This document shows positions 34,357-43,539 of a stretch of DNA of 64,000 nucleotides, piece by piece. Numbering within the stretch: position 1 is the first letter of the stretch; every line of letters starts with the position of its first letter. Where the stretch lies: positions 62,001 to 126,000 of the forward strand of contig NZ_JBEWSZ010000007.1 of NCBI RefSeq assembly GCF_040537815.1, in the 5' to 3' direction. The notes below the pieces were generated by a model. That model was not told the origin of the DNA and searched no databases. It saw only the letters and a program-made list of their open reading frames with translations. A program made the position numbers and the translations under genes. Source of the DNA: Mesorhizobium shangrilense. Lineage in GTDB: Bacteria; Pseudomonadota; Alphaproteobacteria; Rhizobiales; Rhizobiaceae.

Positions 34357-36431
34357 GAGGCGGCCTCCAAGGTCGCGACGAGACTGCCGGTCGCATCGGG
34401 TTCGACCCACGCTCTCGGTGGAATGACGATGGTCGTGTCCGCGCCCTCGATGATCACCGGCCCAGCCACGGTAGCCGTCACCGCCTCGCGCCTTGTGATC
34501 GGTGTTTCGGTGGCCGTGATGCGCCCGAAATGCACCATGCGCCTTTCCTCGCCCCGATCGACTTCCGTCAGCGCGGCTTTCAGCGCGGTGAAATCGAGTG
34601 GGGCGGAGACACGGGCCTGCGCGTGCAGCCTCAAGGCCACGGCTTCCACCGCATCGATCGGCGTGTAGCCGTAGGTGTTGCGGTAAGCCGCGATGAAGGC
34701 CGGTCGCAGCGATGCAGTGTCAAACGGGCCGGAGAACGGGATGGACAGCGACGCATCCTGGCCCTCGAGCCGCAGGTCGATCTGCTCGGTACAGATCACT
34801 GTGTCCGCCGCATAACCCTGCGCGACCAGAGCCTCCGTCGCGGCAACGCGCATCTCCTGCCTGAGCGCCGCGACTTGCGACGGGTCCAGACGATCAAGCC
34901 TTGCCTGTGCCGATCGCAGTTCATGATGCTCGACGTCGCCGGCAAGCATGCCCATCGCCGTGAACACGCCGGGCGCCGGCGGAAACACCACGCGCACGAT
35001 GCCGAGTGTCCTTGCCAGGTCGCAAGCGTGTACCGGGCCGGAGCCGCCGAAAGCGAGCAGTGTCAGCTCGCGCGGATCAAGGCCACGCTCGACGGTGACG
35101 GCGCGGATGGCTCGAACCATGTTGGCGTTGGCGATCTCGCGGATGCCATAGGCAGCGGCCTCGATGGAAAGGCCAAGCGGTGCGCCGAGCGTCTTGCCAA
35201 TCGCTTCACGCGCCGCCTCGACATCCAGCTTCAGAGAGCCGCCGGCCAGCCGGGGCGGCAGGTAGCCCAGCACGACATTGGCGTCGGTTACCGTCGGTCG
35301 CGAGCCGCCCAAGCGATAGCAGACGGGACCAGGAGCCGCGCCCGCTGAAAGCGGCCCGACGGTCAGCAGGCCCGCCGCATCGATAGCCGCGATCGAGCCC
35401 GCGCCATTGCCGACCTCGGCCACATCCACCGTCGGCACCCGCATCATGTAGCCGCCGGCCTTGATGAAGCGTGACGGCACGGACATGCCGGTGCGGAATT
35501 CATATTCATGGGTGCGGCTCAGCACGCCGCGATGGACAAGGGCGGCCGAGGCCGTCGTCCCGCCCATATCAAAGGCGACAAGATTCGGCTCCTTGATGAC
35601 GGCGGCAAGGCGTTCGGCGCCCACGGCACCGGAAGAGCGGCCGGATGAGATGAAGAATACCGGATTCTTCCGTGCGGTGGCGGATGCGGAGAGCCCGCCA
35701 TTGGAATTGCCGATCAGCAACGGGGCTGTCACGCCGACAACGCGCAACTTGCTTTCCAGGCGGTCGAGGTATCCGCGCAGCGCAGGCAGGACATAGGCGT
35801 TGACGACCGTGGTCGAGGTCCGCTCGTATTCTCCGGCTTCCGGCAGCACATCCACGGATGCGGTCAGGGCAATCCGTGGAAACGCCTGCGAGAAGATGCG
35901 CGCCGCGATGCGCTCGTTCTCGGGGTTCTTGTAGGAGTTGAGGAAGCAGATGGCGACGGATTCGATGTCTTCGGCCTGGAAGAAGGCGCCGGCCGAGAGC
36001 ACATCATCCGCGTGTAGCGGAATGCTGACGGAGCCGTCGGCAAGCGTGCGTTCGGCCACCTCCAGGCGGTAGCGCCTGGCAACCAGAGGCTCGGGCTTGT
36101 CCCATGTCAGATCGAACATGCCGGGCGTGCGCAACCGCCCGATCTCCAGCACGTCGCGAAAGCCCCTGGTTGTGATCAGGCCGGTGCGCGCGCCAAGCTT
36201 CTGCAGGAGCGTGTTCGAGCCAACCGTGGTGCCGTGCAGCACTTCGGTCAGCGCCGCGGGCGCCATGCCGGCCGCAGCGAGGACTACGGCCATGCCCGAT
36301 ATCACCGCGTCCTCGGGCACAGAAGGCGTCGAACTGACCTTGGCCGAGAAGGTCAGCCCATCGCTTGCAAGCAGCACGAGATCGGTGAAGGTACCGCCTA
36401 TGTCGACGCTGAGCCGCCCTGTCCGGCGCAT
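34353..36431 (-). CDS. Hydantoinase A/oxoprolinase-family subunit (HyuA-like)
   Basis: A 692-residue ATP-binding subunit. The actin-like fold opens with SVDIGGTFTDLVLLASDG, followed by LHGTTVGSNTLLQKLGA and ATR-type GLITTRGFRDVLEIGR; DMGGTTASAALVHRG is the second phosphate loop. Length matches bacterial HyuA. It starts 6 bp after the tautomerase stop and overlaps hyuB, so the two subunits are co-translated. Together they probably use ATP to open a lactam, hydantoin or related ring, or to carboxylate a ketone. Confidence 0.93.
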   Translation of the reverse strand: MRRTGRLSVDIGGTFTDLVLLASDGLTFSAKVSSTPSVPEDAVISGMAVVLAAAGMAPAALTEVLHGTTVGSNTLLQKLGARTGLITTRGFRDVLEIGRLRTPGMFDLTWDKPEPLVARRYRLEVAERTLADGSVSIPLHADDVLSAGAFFQAEDIESVAICFLNSYKNPENERIAARIFSQAFPRIALTASVDVLPEAGEYERTSTTVVNAYVLPALRGYLDRLESKLRVVGVTAPLLIGNSNGGLSASATARKNPVFFISSGRSSGAVGAERLAAVIKEPNLVAFDMGGTTASAALVHRGVLSRTHEYEFRTGMSVPSRFIKAGGYMMRVPTVDVAEVGNGAGSIAAIDAAGLLTVGPLSAGAAPGPVCYRLGGSRPTVTDANVVLGYLPPRLAGGSLKLDVEAAREAIGKTLGAPLGLSIEAAAYGIREIANANMVRAIRAVTVERGLDPRELTLLAFGGSGPVHACDLARTLGIVRVVFPPAPGVFTAMGMLAGDVEHHELRSAQARLDRLDPSQVAALRQEMRVAATEALVAQGYAADTVICTEQIDLRLEGQDASLSIPFSGPFDTASLRPAFIAAYRNTYGYTPIDAVEAVALRLHAQARVSAPLDFTALKAALTEVDRGEERRMVHFGRITATETPITRREAVTATVAGPVIIEGADTTIVIPPRAWVEPDATGSLVATLEAAS

Positions 36432-36437
36432 GGCCAG

Positions 36438-36623
36438 CTACTTGTCAGCCACCAGCTTCCCGCCGATGCCCCAGTCGTGCTTCTCGACATCCTCGAAGAC
36501 GATCTCGACCGCGTCAGGCCCACATTTCAGGATGCGGGCAGCCTCGCGCGTCACCACCTCGACGAACTCCCGCTTCTGGTCGATGCTGCGTCCCTTGAGC
36601 AGCCTGACACTGATTGTCGGCAT
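36438..36623 (-). CDS. 4-oxalocrotonate tautomerase-family protein
   Basis: A 61-residue protein beginning Met-Pro (MPTISVRLLKGRSIDQKREF), so processing would expose the catalytic Pro1 of the tautomerase superfamily. Length fits a hexameric 4-OT-type enzyme. Residues around Arg11 and Arg39 were not individually checked. It lies 15 bp after the altronate-dehydratase-type gene and 6 bp before hyuA. In this operon it may convert an enol or 2-oxo intermediate between tautomers. Confidence 0.9.
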   Translation of the reverse strand: MPTISVRLLKGRSIDQKREFVEVVTREAARILKCGPDAVEIVFEDVEKHDWGIGGKLVADK

Positions 36624-36638
36624 GATTTCTCCTCTGAT

Positions 36639-38171
36639 CTATAGCCATGCGTTGACGTGCCAGGGCGCGAACTCGTCGTCGCCATAGCCGAGCAGTTCGC
36701 TCTTGGTTGCCTTGCCCGAAGCGGTGGCGATCATCTCGCGAAAGATCACCTCGCCCATCTCTTCGATGGAACAGTCGCCGTCGAGGATCGTCCCGCAATT
36801 GATGTCCATGTCCTCTTCCATGCGGGCGAACATCTCGGAATTGGTGGCAAGCTTGACCGAGGGCGCGGGCCGACAGCCGAAGCAAGAGCCGCGCCCGGTG
36901 GTGAAGGCGATGAGATTGGCGCCGCTCGCCACCTGGCCGGTCGCCGACATCGGATCGAAGCCGGGCGAGTCCATGAACACCAGGCCTCGTTTGTCGATGG
37001 GCCGCCCATAACCGTAGACCTCGACGAGATTGGTGGTGCCGCCCTTGGCCACGGCGCCCAGCGATTTTTCCAGGATGGTCGTCAGCCCACCCGCCTTGTT
37101 GCCCGGCGACGGGTTGTTGTCGAAGCCCTGCGGCTCCCTGCTGGTGTACTCGTCCCACCATTCGAGCAGGCCGATCAGCCTCTGCCCGACCTCGTCGCTA
37201 ACGGCGCGTTCCAGCAGCAGGTTCTCGGCGCCATAGATTTCCGGCGTCTCCGCCAGGATGGCGGTGCCGCCGCAGGCGACGAGCCGGTCGACCGCTGCAC
37301 CCAGCGCCGGATTGGCGGAGATTCCGGAAAAACTGTCGGAGCCGCCGCATTGAAGGCCGACCATGATTTCACCCGCCGGAATCTTCTGGCGCTGTTTCGT
37401 CGCCGCCTTTTCCAGCATGGCTTCGACCATCTCAATGCCGCGCGAGATGCTGGAACGGGTGCCGCCGGTTTCCTGCATCACCAGCTTGGCCAGGCCGTCG
37501 CCGAGTTCGAGCTTTTCCTCCTCGATCAACTGGTCGATCTGGTTGTCCTCGCAACCGAGCCCGACAAGCAGCACGCCGGAAAAATTCGGGTGCCGCGCGT
37601 AGCCGGCCAGGGTCCGGCGCAACATCTTCATCGACATCGAACCGTCGGCGACGCTGCAGCCGGATTTATGCGTCAGCGCCACCACGCCATCGACGCCCGG
37701 ATAGGGCAGCAGCCGGCCCGGATCGCGGAAATGATCGGCGACCATCCGCGCCACGAGCGCCGAGCAGTTCACCGAGGTGAGCACGCCGACATAGTTACGC
37801 GTGCCGACCTTGCCGTCGGCGCGCAGATAACCTTCAAAGGTCGGGATATCCGAAGGCTCCCTGGCAGGCGCATTCGACAGCCGCGTGCCGATGGCATGCC
37901 CGGCCATCGACGCCTCGAAACCCATATTGTGGAGGTGCACATGCGACCCGGCGGCAATCGCGCTGGTGGCGAGGCCGATCGGCTGGCCGAGACGATGGAT
38001 GACTTCGCCCTGCCCCAGTGGGCGAAGCGCTACCTTGTGGCCGAAGGGGATAGCGGCGGCCGCCCGCAGGTCGAACGGGGCCAGAACTTCGCCGGCAAAG
38101 ATGTCGCGCAGCGCAACCGCCACCTCGTCGCCGGGCTTCAGCTGCAGCACCGCACTTTTCACTTGCGCCAT
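36639..38171 (-). CDS. UxaA/GarD-family altronate- or galactarate-type dehydratase
   Basis: A 510-residue iron-dependent sugar-acid dehydratase. The small N-terminal SAF-like part (AGSHVHLHNMGF) and the large catalytic part are fused as in UxaA; GYLRADGKVGTRNYVGVL and GLQCGGSDSFSGISANPALG are strong family markers. The ATG at 38171 has AGGAGTG upstream; a 40-codon extension was rejected. It heads a five-gene minus-strand operon and faces the GntR regulator across a control region with repeated operators. The likely product is a 2-keto-3-deoxy acid for the DHDPS-like aldolase. Confidence 0.93.
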   Translation of the reverse strand: MAQVKSAVLQLKPGDEVAVALRDIFAGEVLAPFDLRAAAAIPFGHKVALRPLGQGEVIHRLGQPIGLATSAIAAGSHVHLHNMGFEASMAGHAIGTRLSNAPAREPSDIPTFEGYLRADGKVGTRNYVGVLTSVNCSALVARMVADHFRDPGRLLPYPGVDGVVALTHKSGCSVADGSMSMKMLRRTLAGYARHPNFSGVLLVGLGCEDNQIDQLIEEEKLELGDGLAKLVMQETGGTRSSISRGIEMVEAMLEKAATKQRQKIPAGEIMVGLQCGGSDSFSGISANPALGAAVDRLVACGGTAILAETPEIYGAENLLLERAVSDEVGQRLIGLLEWWDEYTSREPQGFDNNPSPGNKAGGLTTILEKSLGAVAKGGTTNLVEVYGYGRPIDKRGLVFMDSPGFDPMSATGQVASGANLIAFTTGRGSCFGCRPAPSVKLATNSEMFARMEEDMDINCGTILDGDCSIEEMGEVIFREMIATASGKATKSELLGYGDDEFAPWHVNAWL

Positions 38172-38191
38172 CACCCACTCCTGTCGGACGT

Positions 38192-38227
38192 CAATCAAAC
38201 ACAGTTTTGCTTGATTGTCAGCAATCA
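38192..38227. promoter_or_regulatory. GntR-type operator cluster
   Basis: CAATCAA (38192-38198) and TTGATTG (38211-38217) form an inverted repeat with 12-bp spacer. It overlaps TGATTGTCAGCAATCA (38212-38227), a perfect 6-bp palindrome with 4-bp spacer. The first element recurs in the TRAP/aldolase control region at 44675-44699. The position immediately upstream of the dehydratase gene and divergent from the GntR gene suits a FadR-type repressor. Confidence 0.65.
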
Positions 38228-38299
38228 GCAAACATAAATTTTGATCGAAGCGATAGGCATGGGAACGAGACCGCACATCGCCACTAGGCAAGATCGTTA

Positions 38300-38311
38300 A
38301 TTGTCAGCAAT
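38300..38311. promoter_or_regulatory. Second ATTGTCAGCAAT box
   Basis: An exact second copy of ATTGTCAGCAAT, also present at 38214-38225, 44 bp upstream of the GntR start. Exact 12-base repetition in a 180-bp divergent promoter region supports binding by the adjacent regulator and autoregulation. Confidence 0.6.
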
Positions 38312-38354
38312 GCAGGTTGCGTGGCCATGAGCGGCGGAATATGAAGGGGCATCC

Positions 38355-39074
38355 GTGGCCATGAGTCGTTTGATGACAAAGCTTACAAGTCTCAAGTCGG
38401 AAAAGCGGCTGCTCGATCGCAGAGCCGCCGACCAGATCCGCTCGCATATTCTGGAAGGCGTACTTCCCGCTGGCGAGCGCCTGCTCGAGACCCAGCTTTC
38501 CGAGGAGCTCGAAGTCAGCCGCGGAACCGTGCGTTCGGCGCTGGCGCAACTGGCCAACGAGGGACTTGTCCAGCAGGTCGCCTTCACGCGCTGGGAAGTG
38601 TCAGGCACCTCCACGGTCGATGCCTGGGAAATCTATACGCTGCGCGGCGCGCTCGAAGGGCTGGGCGCGCGCCTTGCCGCGGCTAACGTGACCGAAGCGG
38701 ATGGCGCGCGCCTGCGCGGCATCGCCGACGACCTCCTTCACGCCATTCGAGAGGGCCGTTTCCAGGACGCGACAGGCATCGATTTCGACCTGCATACCGC
38801 TATAATCGAACTCGCCAAGCATAAGCGCCTGGCTGAACAGCACCGCTTCATCGTCCAGCAGGTTCGCTTCCACATGGTGCAGTCGGGCTTCCTGCCCAAC
38901 GACTATGAGGAGTTGATCGCCGAGCACAAGGCATTGATCGAAGCGGTGATCGCCGGCGATGCCGACCGTGCCGAAAAGCTCGCGCGCAATCATAACGACG
39001 CCGAGGTCAAGCTTCTGGCGAAACTGCTGAAGCAAGGCGGCAGCGCCAAGCCCATTCGCGAAAAGGCATCCTGA
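38355..39074 (+). CDS. GntR-family regulator, FadR/FCD type
   Basis: A 239-residue transcription factor. The winged HTH occupies residues 20-80 (RAADQIRSHILEGVLPAGERL, LSEELEVSRGTVRSALAQLA), and the C-terminal FCD ligand domain follows with IDFDLHTAIIELAKHKRL and a metal-type HKALIEAVIAGDADRAE stretch. Such proteins usually bind a sugar acid or carboxylic acid and repress its degradation genes. Two exact 12-bp boxes lie in its promoter region. The likely regulon is the dehydratase/hyu operon and the TRAP/AldA operon. Confidence 0.93.
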   Translation: MAMSRLMTKLTSLKSEKRLLDRRAADQIRSHILEGVLPAGERLLETQLSEELEVSRGTVRSALAQLANEGLVQQVAFTRWEVSGTSTVDAWEIYTLRGALEGLGARLAAANVTEADGARLRGIADDLLHAIREGRFQDATGIDFDLHTAIIELAKHKRLAEQHRFIVQQVRFHMVQSGFLPNDYEELIAEHKALIEAVIAGDADRAEKLARNHNDAEVKLLAKLLKQGGSAKPIREKAS

Positions 39075-39113
39075 AGCTTTCGCTCGTCTGGACCATCTGT
39101 CCCTGCAGGCAGC

Positions 39114-40151
39114 CTAGCACGCCGCCAGCGCCTCGCGCAGATTGTCGCTGAGGATGATCGTCTCCCCGGCAAAGCCACGCAGTGCGGTGCGGATCAGATC
39201 CAGATCGATCTCGGCGCTGTGTTCGCGAGAATAACCGCCGAGCGCCTCGGCATCGCCGGGATAGCGTCCGTCAGGGTGCTGGTAGAGGTCCATTCCCGCA
39301 ACCACGATGCGCTCGGGTTTGAGCGCGGCGGCAATTGCAATCATCAGCGCGCCGTTGGTCGGGATCATCGGCCCGGAAAGATCGGTTAGGGACGGATCGA
39401 ATTCATCAAGAAAGGCATAGCCAGCCGATGGCGGGCGCATCGCCCTGATATGGCGAGACAAGATGGGTCGGCCGACAGCCGCCGTTGGAAACACGATGAC
39501 CGGCCGTGCCTCAGGACCGGGAAGATCGGGATCGGCGGTGAACACCACGCCCGGACCGGTCATCCAGCCCCGTCCCCGCCAGTTCCAGTTGACCCTGAAC
39601 AGCGCGGCATCGCCGAAATCCGCCAGCCTCTGGTCTTCGGATGACGGCCCGTTGCCAAGGCAGATAATCGTTCTTGGCTTTTCGAGCCTTTCGGCAAGAC
39701 CATCCAGCGAAGCGATGCGCCGACCGCCGAACAGGTCGATCAAGAATGTACCGGTGAAGGACGACTTCCTCGACAAGGCCAGCGGCGGCGGCAGCATCGT
39801 CGCAAGCATCGAGGACGTCGTGAGCTGGCTGTTATCGAGAAACCCCGCAGGCCCACTCCTCGCGAGCCAAGTCGGGCCGATCAACAGGACCGCATCCAGT
39901 CGCCGTTGCCAATGTTGCATGAAGACGGAATGCGGAACGGGCAGCACGATCTCGTGCGGATAGCGCTTGCGCAATCCATCAACGCCACCGGCGGCGGCCA
40001 GGACAAGACGATACTCGGCACGCTGTCTGAGCGCGGCATCCACAGTGGGATAAAGCCGATCTATCTCTTCCGCCGTGCCGGCAAGCACGACCGTCGGCCG
40101 GCCCTTGGGCAGAAGCAGCCCGAACCGCTGCAATTCATCGGCAAAACTCAT
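39114..40151 (-). CDS. GT29-like (sialyltransferase-type) glycosyltransferase
   Basis: A 345-residue protein. The C-terminal half has an L-motif-like ICLGNGPSSE (163-172), FRVNW (185-189), an S-motif-like PTNGALM (264-270) and GMDLY (286-290), which is the sequence pattern of GT29 and related sialyltransferase-fold enzymes. The first 150 residues resemble no firm family, though GRPTVVLAGTAEE is Rossmann-like. It is downstream of the AldA-like gene by 93 bp in the same direction and convergent with the GntR gene. A role in decorating a surface polysaccharide or nucleotide-sugar chemistry would be unusual in a catabolic operon. Confidence 0.62.
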   Translation of the reverse strand: MSFADELQRFGLLLPKGRPTVVLAGTAEEIDRLYPTVDAALRQRAEYRLVLAAAGGVDGLRKRYPHEIVLPVPHSVFMQHWQRRLDAVLLIGPTWLARSGPAGFLDNSQLTTSSMLATMLPPPLALSRKSSFTGTFLIDLFGGRRIASLDGLAERLEKPRTIICLGNGPSSEDQRLADFGDAALFRVNWNWRGRGWMTGPGVVFTADPDLPGPEARPVIVFPTAAVGRPILSRHIRAMRPPSAGYAFLDEFDPSLTDLSGPMIPTNGALMIAIAAALKPERIVVAGMDLYQHPDGRYPGDAEALGGYSREHSAEIDLDLIRTALRGFAGETIILSDNLREALAAC

Positions 40152-40244
40152 CGCACCGCCTGCGCCGTTGCGGCCAGATTTACGGTCCTGCCGGCAAAGG
40201 CGCAATGCCTTGCCGACAGGACCGCGCCCCTGCCCAACGGGAAC

Positions 40245-41720
40245 TCAAGCGTAGTTGACGTAGACGGTCTTCTTCTGGAAGTAGGCGTCGAGCCCATACT
40301 TGCCGTCCTCGCCGCCGATGCCGCTGTCGCGGATGCCGGCGTGATACGCATGCACGGCGTCGCCGCCCGGCCTGTTGACGTAGATTTCGCCAAACTTCAG
40401 CTCGCGCACCAGGCGCATCACCCGGCGCATGTCCTTGGTGAAGACATAGGCCGAAAGGCCGTAGTTCGATTCATTGGCGAGCCGCAGACCCTCGTCGAAA
40501 TCGCCGACCGTCATCACCGGCACCACGGGGCCAAAAACTTCCTCCTGCATGATACGCATCTGGTTATCGGCGACCGTCATCACCGTCGGTTCGTACCAGT
40601 GCCCGCGCGCGAACTCGCCATCGGTCAGGCGCCGACCTCCCGTCAGCACTTCCGCGCCGGCAGCGCGTGCGGCATCGACCATGCGTTCGACCTTGTCGAG
40701 TTCCATGCCGCTGAATTTCGGCCCGACATCGACCATCGTGGTGGGATCGCCGACCTTCAGGGCCTTCACCGCGCGGGTGAATTTGTCCAGGAACTCCTCG
40801 GCAACGCGCCGGTGCACATACATGCGTTCGTTGCAGATGCAGATCTGGCCGCAATTCTCGAAACGGGACAGCACCGCGGCACGGACGGCGGCGCCGATGT
40901 CGGCATCCTCGGCCACGACAAACGGCGCCTTGCCACCGAGTTCGAGCCGCAGCAGCTTCAGGTCGTCGGCTGCGGCGCGGAAGATTTCCTTGCCGGCGCG
41001 CACGCTGCCGGTGAGCGTGATCAGGCGCGGGATGGGATGGCGCACCAGTGCCGCACCTATTCCCTCGCCGGTGCCGCTGACGACATTGATGACACCGGGC
41101 GGGAAGTCGAGCTGCGACGATAGTTGCGCGATCTCCAGCGCCGAGATCGGTGTGCCCTCGTGCGACTTGATGACTATGGTGTTTCCCGCCAGCAGCGCCG
41201 GTCCCATCTTGCGGCACATCAGCGCCGCAGGATAGTTCCAGGCGGTCAGGGCGATCACGACGCCGTGGGCGACACGCTGGATCCAGATCTGCTCATCGGG
41301 CATATCCGAGGGTATGATATCGCCGGTGATGCGGCGGGCCTCTTCCGCGGCATAGGTGAGATAGAGTGCTGCGCCCTCGATCTCGCCGCGCGCCTCCTGG
41401 ATCGGCTTGCCCTGTTCGGCAACGACGATGCGCGCAAGGCGCTCGCGGTTTTCGAGGATCAGCCGCGCGAGATCCTTCAGCAATTGGCCGCGTGTGGCCG
41501 GCGGCAGTGCCTCCCACGCCGGCTGGGCGGCGCGAGCGGCGACCAGTGCGCGGTCGGCGTCATCCTCGCCGCCTCTGGGCACGGAGGCGATGATCGCTTG
41601 CGTCGCCGGGTTCTCGACATCGATCCATTCCTTGACGGTGGAATCCACCCACTCGCCATTGATGTAGTGGCGATAGCGGTCGGTGCCCTTAACGAGCTCC
41701 TTCATGGCCGGCATGTGCAA
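40245..41720 (-). CDS. AldA-like lactaldehyde/glycolaldehyde dehydrogenase
   Basis: A 491-residue NAD-dependent aldehyde dehydrogenase. Catalytic Cys294 is in SRFENCGQICICNERMYVH and Glu260 in RLELGGKAPFVV. The SRF.NCGQ.C.CNERMYVH pattern and the GDAVHAYHAGIRDSGIGG tail are close to E. coli AldA, which oxidises lactaldehyde, glycolaldehyde and related short hydroxyaldehydes. Starts at 41720 or 41705 are both possible. It follows the TRAP permease gene by 13 bp. In this operon it would oxidise the aldehyde released by a 2-keto-3-deoxy acid aldolase. Confidence 0.93.
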   Translation of the reverse strand: MHMPAMKELVKGTDRYRHYINGEWVDSTVKEWIDVENPATQAIIASVPRGGEDDADRALVAARAAQPAWEALPPATRGQLLKDLARLILENRERLARIVVAEQGKPIQEARGEIEGAALYLTYAAEEARRITGDIIPSDMPDEQIWIQRVAHGVVIALTAWNYPAALMCRKMGPALLAGNTIVIKSHEGTPISALEIAQLSSQLDFPPGVINVVSGTGEGIGAALVRHPIPRLITLTGSVRAGKEIFRAAADDLKLLRLELGGKAPFVVAEDADIGAAVRAAVLSRFENCGQICICNERMYVHRRVAEEFLDKFTRAVKALKVGDPTTMVDVGPKFSGMELDKVERMVDAARAAGAEVLTGGRRLTDGEFARGHWYEPTVMTVADNQMRIMQEEVFGPVVPVMTVGDFDEGLRLANESNYGLSAYVFTKDMRRVMRLVRELKFGEIYVNRPGGDAVHAYHAGIRDSGIGGEDGKYGLDAYFQKKTVYVNYA

Positions 41721-41733
41721 ATCCTGAACTGGT

Positions 41734-43041
41734 TCAATGGAACACCCCCTCCGTCACGTAGCCAGCCATTTCCGGCAGCCAGAGCGTGATGTGGGGAACG
41801 AAGACGAGGACGAAGAGCGCCACGATCATCATGCCGAGAAGGACCCAGATTTCCCGCAGGATGGCGCCGACCTTGATCCCGGTGATGCCGGAGACGAGAT
41901 AGAGCACCTGCCCCATCGGCGGATGGATCAGGCCGATCATCATGTTCACCGTCGAGACGACGCCGAAATAGACCGGATCAATGCCGAGTTCGCGAACGGT
42001 GGGCATCAGGATCGGTATGACAATCAGCAGCAGCAGCAGCGTATCGAACAGTGCTCCAAGGACGATGAAGAGCAAGGTGACCGCGAACATGAACATGGTC
42101 GGGCCCATGTGCAGCGATGCGATCCACACACCGAGCATTTCGGGTAGCTGCTCGGCCGCCACGATATAGTTCATCACCACGGCACCGGCGATGGTGACGG
42201 CGACCATCGCGGTCGACTTGGAAGATTCCCGAAGCACCTCGAATAGTTTGCGGGGCGTCATGGTGCGGTACCAGAACACCGCCAGCATCAGGGCGACGAA
42301 GGAGGCGACCGCCGCGGCCTCGGTCGGCGTGACCGCCCCGGAATAGATTCCGCCCAGCAGGATGGCTGGCAGCAGCAGCGTCGGCCCGGCGTCGCGGGTC
42401 ACGGCTATGGCTTCGGCACGCGTCGGCTTGGGTTGCGTCGGAAAATTCTGCAGCCGTGCCTGAACCGCCACGACCCCCATCATCACCAGGGCCAGGAACA
42501 GGCCCGGCAGGACGCCACCGAGGAAGAGATAGCCGATCGACGTGTTGGTGACGACGCCGTAGAGCACCATCGGGATGGAAGGCGGAATGATTGGGCCGAG
42601 AATGGCCGATGTGGACGTCAGCGCGCCCGCGAAACCCGGCCGGTAGCCGGCCTTGATCATCATGTCGATCGAGATCTTGCCGGGACCCGCGGCATCGGCC
42701 AGCGCACTGCCGCTCATGCCCGCGAAGATGACGCTGGCAATGATGTTGACGTGGGCCAGCCCACCGCGGAACCGGCCGACCAGCAGGCTGGCGAAGCCGA
42801 ACATCTTGTCGGTCATTTCGCCCGCGTTCATCAGTTCCGCCGAAAAAATGAACAGCGGCACGGCCAGCATGACGAAATCGCCATAGATGCCGTTGAGGCT
42901 CTGGCTCGCCACCAGCCCGATGTCCTGGCCGGTAATCAGGAAATAGACGATGCCGGATGCAAGCATGGCATAGCCCAGCGGCATTCCGATGAACGTCCAG
43001 ATAAAGAACAGGACGAACATCACTTCGGCTGCAAAGGACAT
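41734..43041 (-). CDS. dctM: TRAP transporter large permease
   Basis: A 435-residue, 12-helix DctM-type channel subunit. Features include FIWTFIGMPLGYAMLASGIV at the N-terminus and FAGMSGSALADAAGPGKISI, the conserved stretch of TRAP large subunits, followed by GPIIPPSIPMVLYG. It lies 9 bp after the small-permease gene and imports an organic acid with the Na+ or H+ gradient together with its receptor. Substrate is probably a sugar acid or hydroxy acid, from context. Confidence 0.95.
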   Translation of the reverse strand: MSFAAEVMFVLFFIWTFIGMPLGYAMLASGIVYFLITGQDIGLVASQSLNGIYGDFVMLAVPLFIFSAELMNAGEMTDKMFGFASLLVGRFRGGLAHVNIIASVIFAGMSGSALADAAGPGKISIDMMIKAGYRPGFAGALTSTSAILGPIIPPSIPMVLYGVVTNTSIGYLFLGGVLPGLFLALVMMGVVAVQARLQNFPTQPKPTRAEAIAVTRDAGPTLLLPAILLGGIYSGAVTPTEAAAVASFVALMLAVFWYRTMTPRKLFEVLRESSKSTAMVAVTIAGAVVMNYIVAAEQLPEMLGVWIASLHMGPTMFMFAVTLLFIVLGALFDTLLLLLIVIPILMPTVRELGIDPVYFGVVSTVNMMIGLIHPPMGQVLYLVSGITGIKVGAILREIWVLLGMMIVALFVLVFVPHITLWLPEMAGYVTEGVFH

Positions 43042-43050
43042 GAGTGGTTC

Positions 43051-43530
43051 CTAGAGATGCTGTTCCCAGCCTGGCCGAAAAAGCTGCCAAAGCCGGCGTA
43101 ACGCATTGACGACGACCGCGACGACGAAGATGAGAAAGCAGCCGAAGACGAGTTGCAGGGGGACATGCAACAGCATCGACCGGCGGCGGCCGAGGAAGGA
43201 AATGTAGTCGTATGTCCCTGGGATCGCGGCGAGGAATACCAGCGCCAGCGACAGGCTGATGAAGATTGCGACAGCACGTCTCCCGGCGGGTGGAAACCAG
43301 CCATAGATCACGTCGAAGACGATGTGCTGCCGCTCCTTGAGCAGTATGTCGCTGGTCCAGAACACGATCCACACATAGCCGATGACACAGAGCTCATTCG
43401 ACCAGGCGATCGGCGCGTTGAAAACGTAGCGGGCGAAGATCCCGATCACGAAGCCGGAGAACATCAGGGCAAAAGCCACGACGCTCACCGACTCCGCGAA
43501 CCGTCTCCAGATGACTGCGAGATTCCCCAT
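43051..43530 (-). CDS. dctQ: TRAP transporter small permease
   Basis: A 159-residue DctQ-type subunit with four hydrophobic helices (FALMFSGFVIGIFARYVFN, SNELCVIGYVWIVFWTS, VAIFISLSLALVFLAAI, LVFGCFLIFVVAVVVNAL). The start of helix 2 (WSNELCVI) is characteristic. It sits between the receptor gene (9 bp upstream) and the large permease gene (9 bp downstream). Confidence 0.94.
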   Translation of the reverse strand: MGNLAVIWRRFAESVSVVAFALMFSGFVIGIFARYVFNAPIAWSNELCVIGYVWIVFWTSDILLKERQHIVFDVIYGWFPPAGRRAVAIFISLSLALVFLAAIPGTYDYISFLGRRRSMLLHVPLQLVFGCFLIFVVAVVVNALRRLWQLFRPGWEQHL

Positions 43531-43539
43531 CGACCGGTC

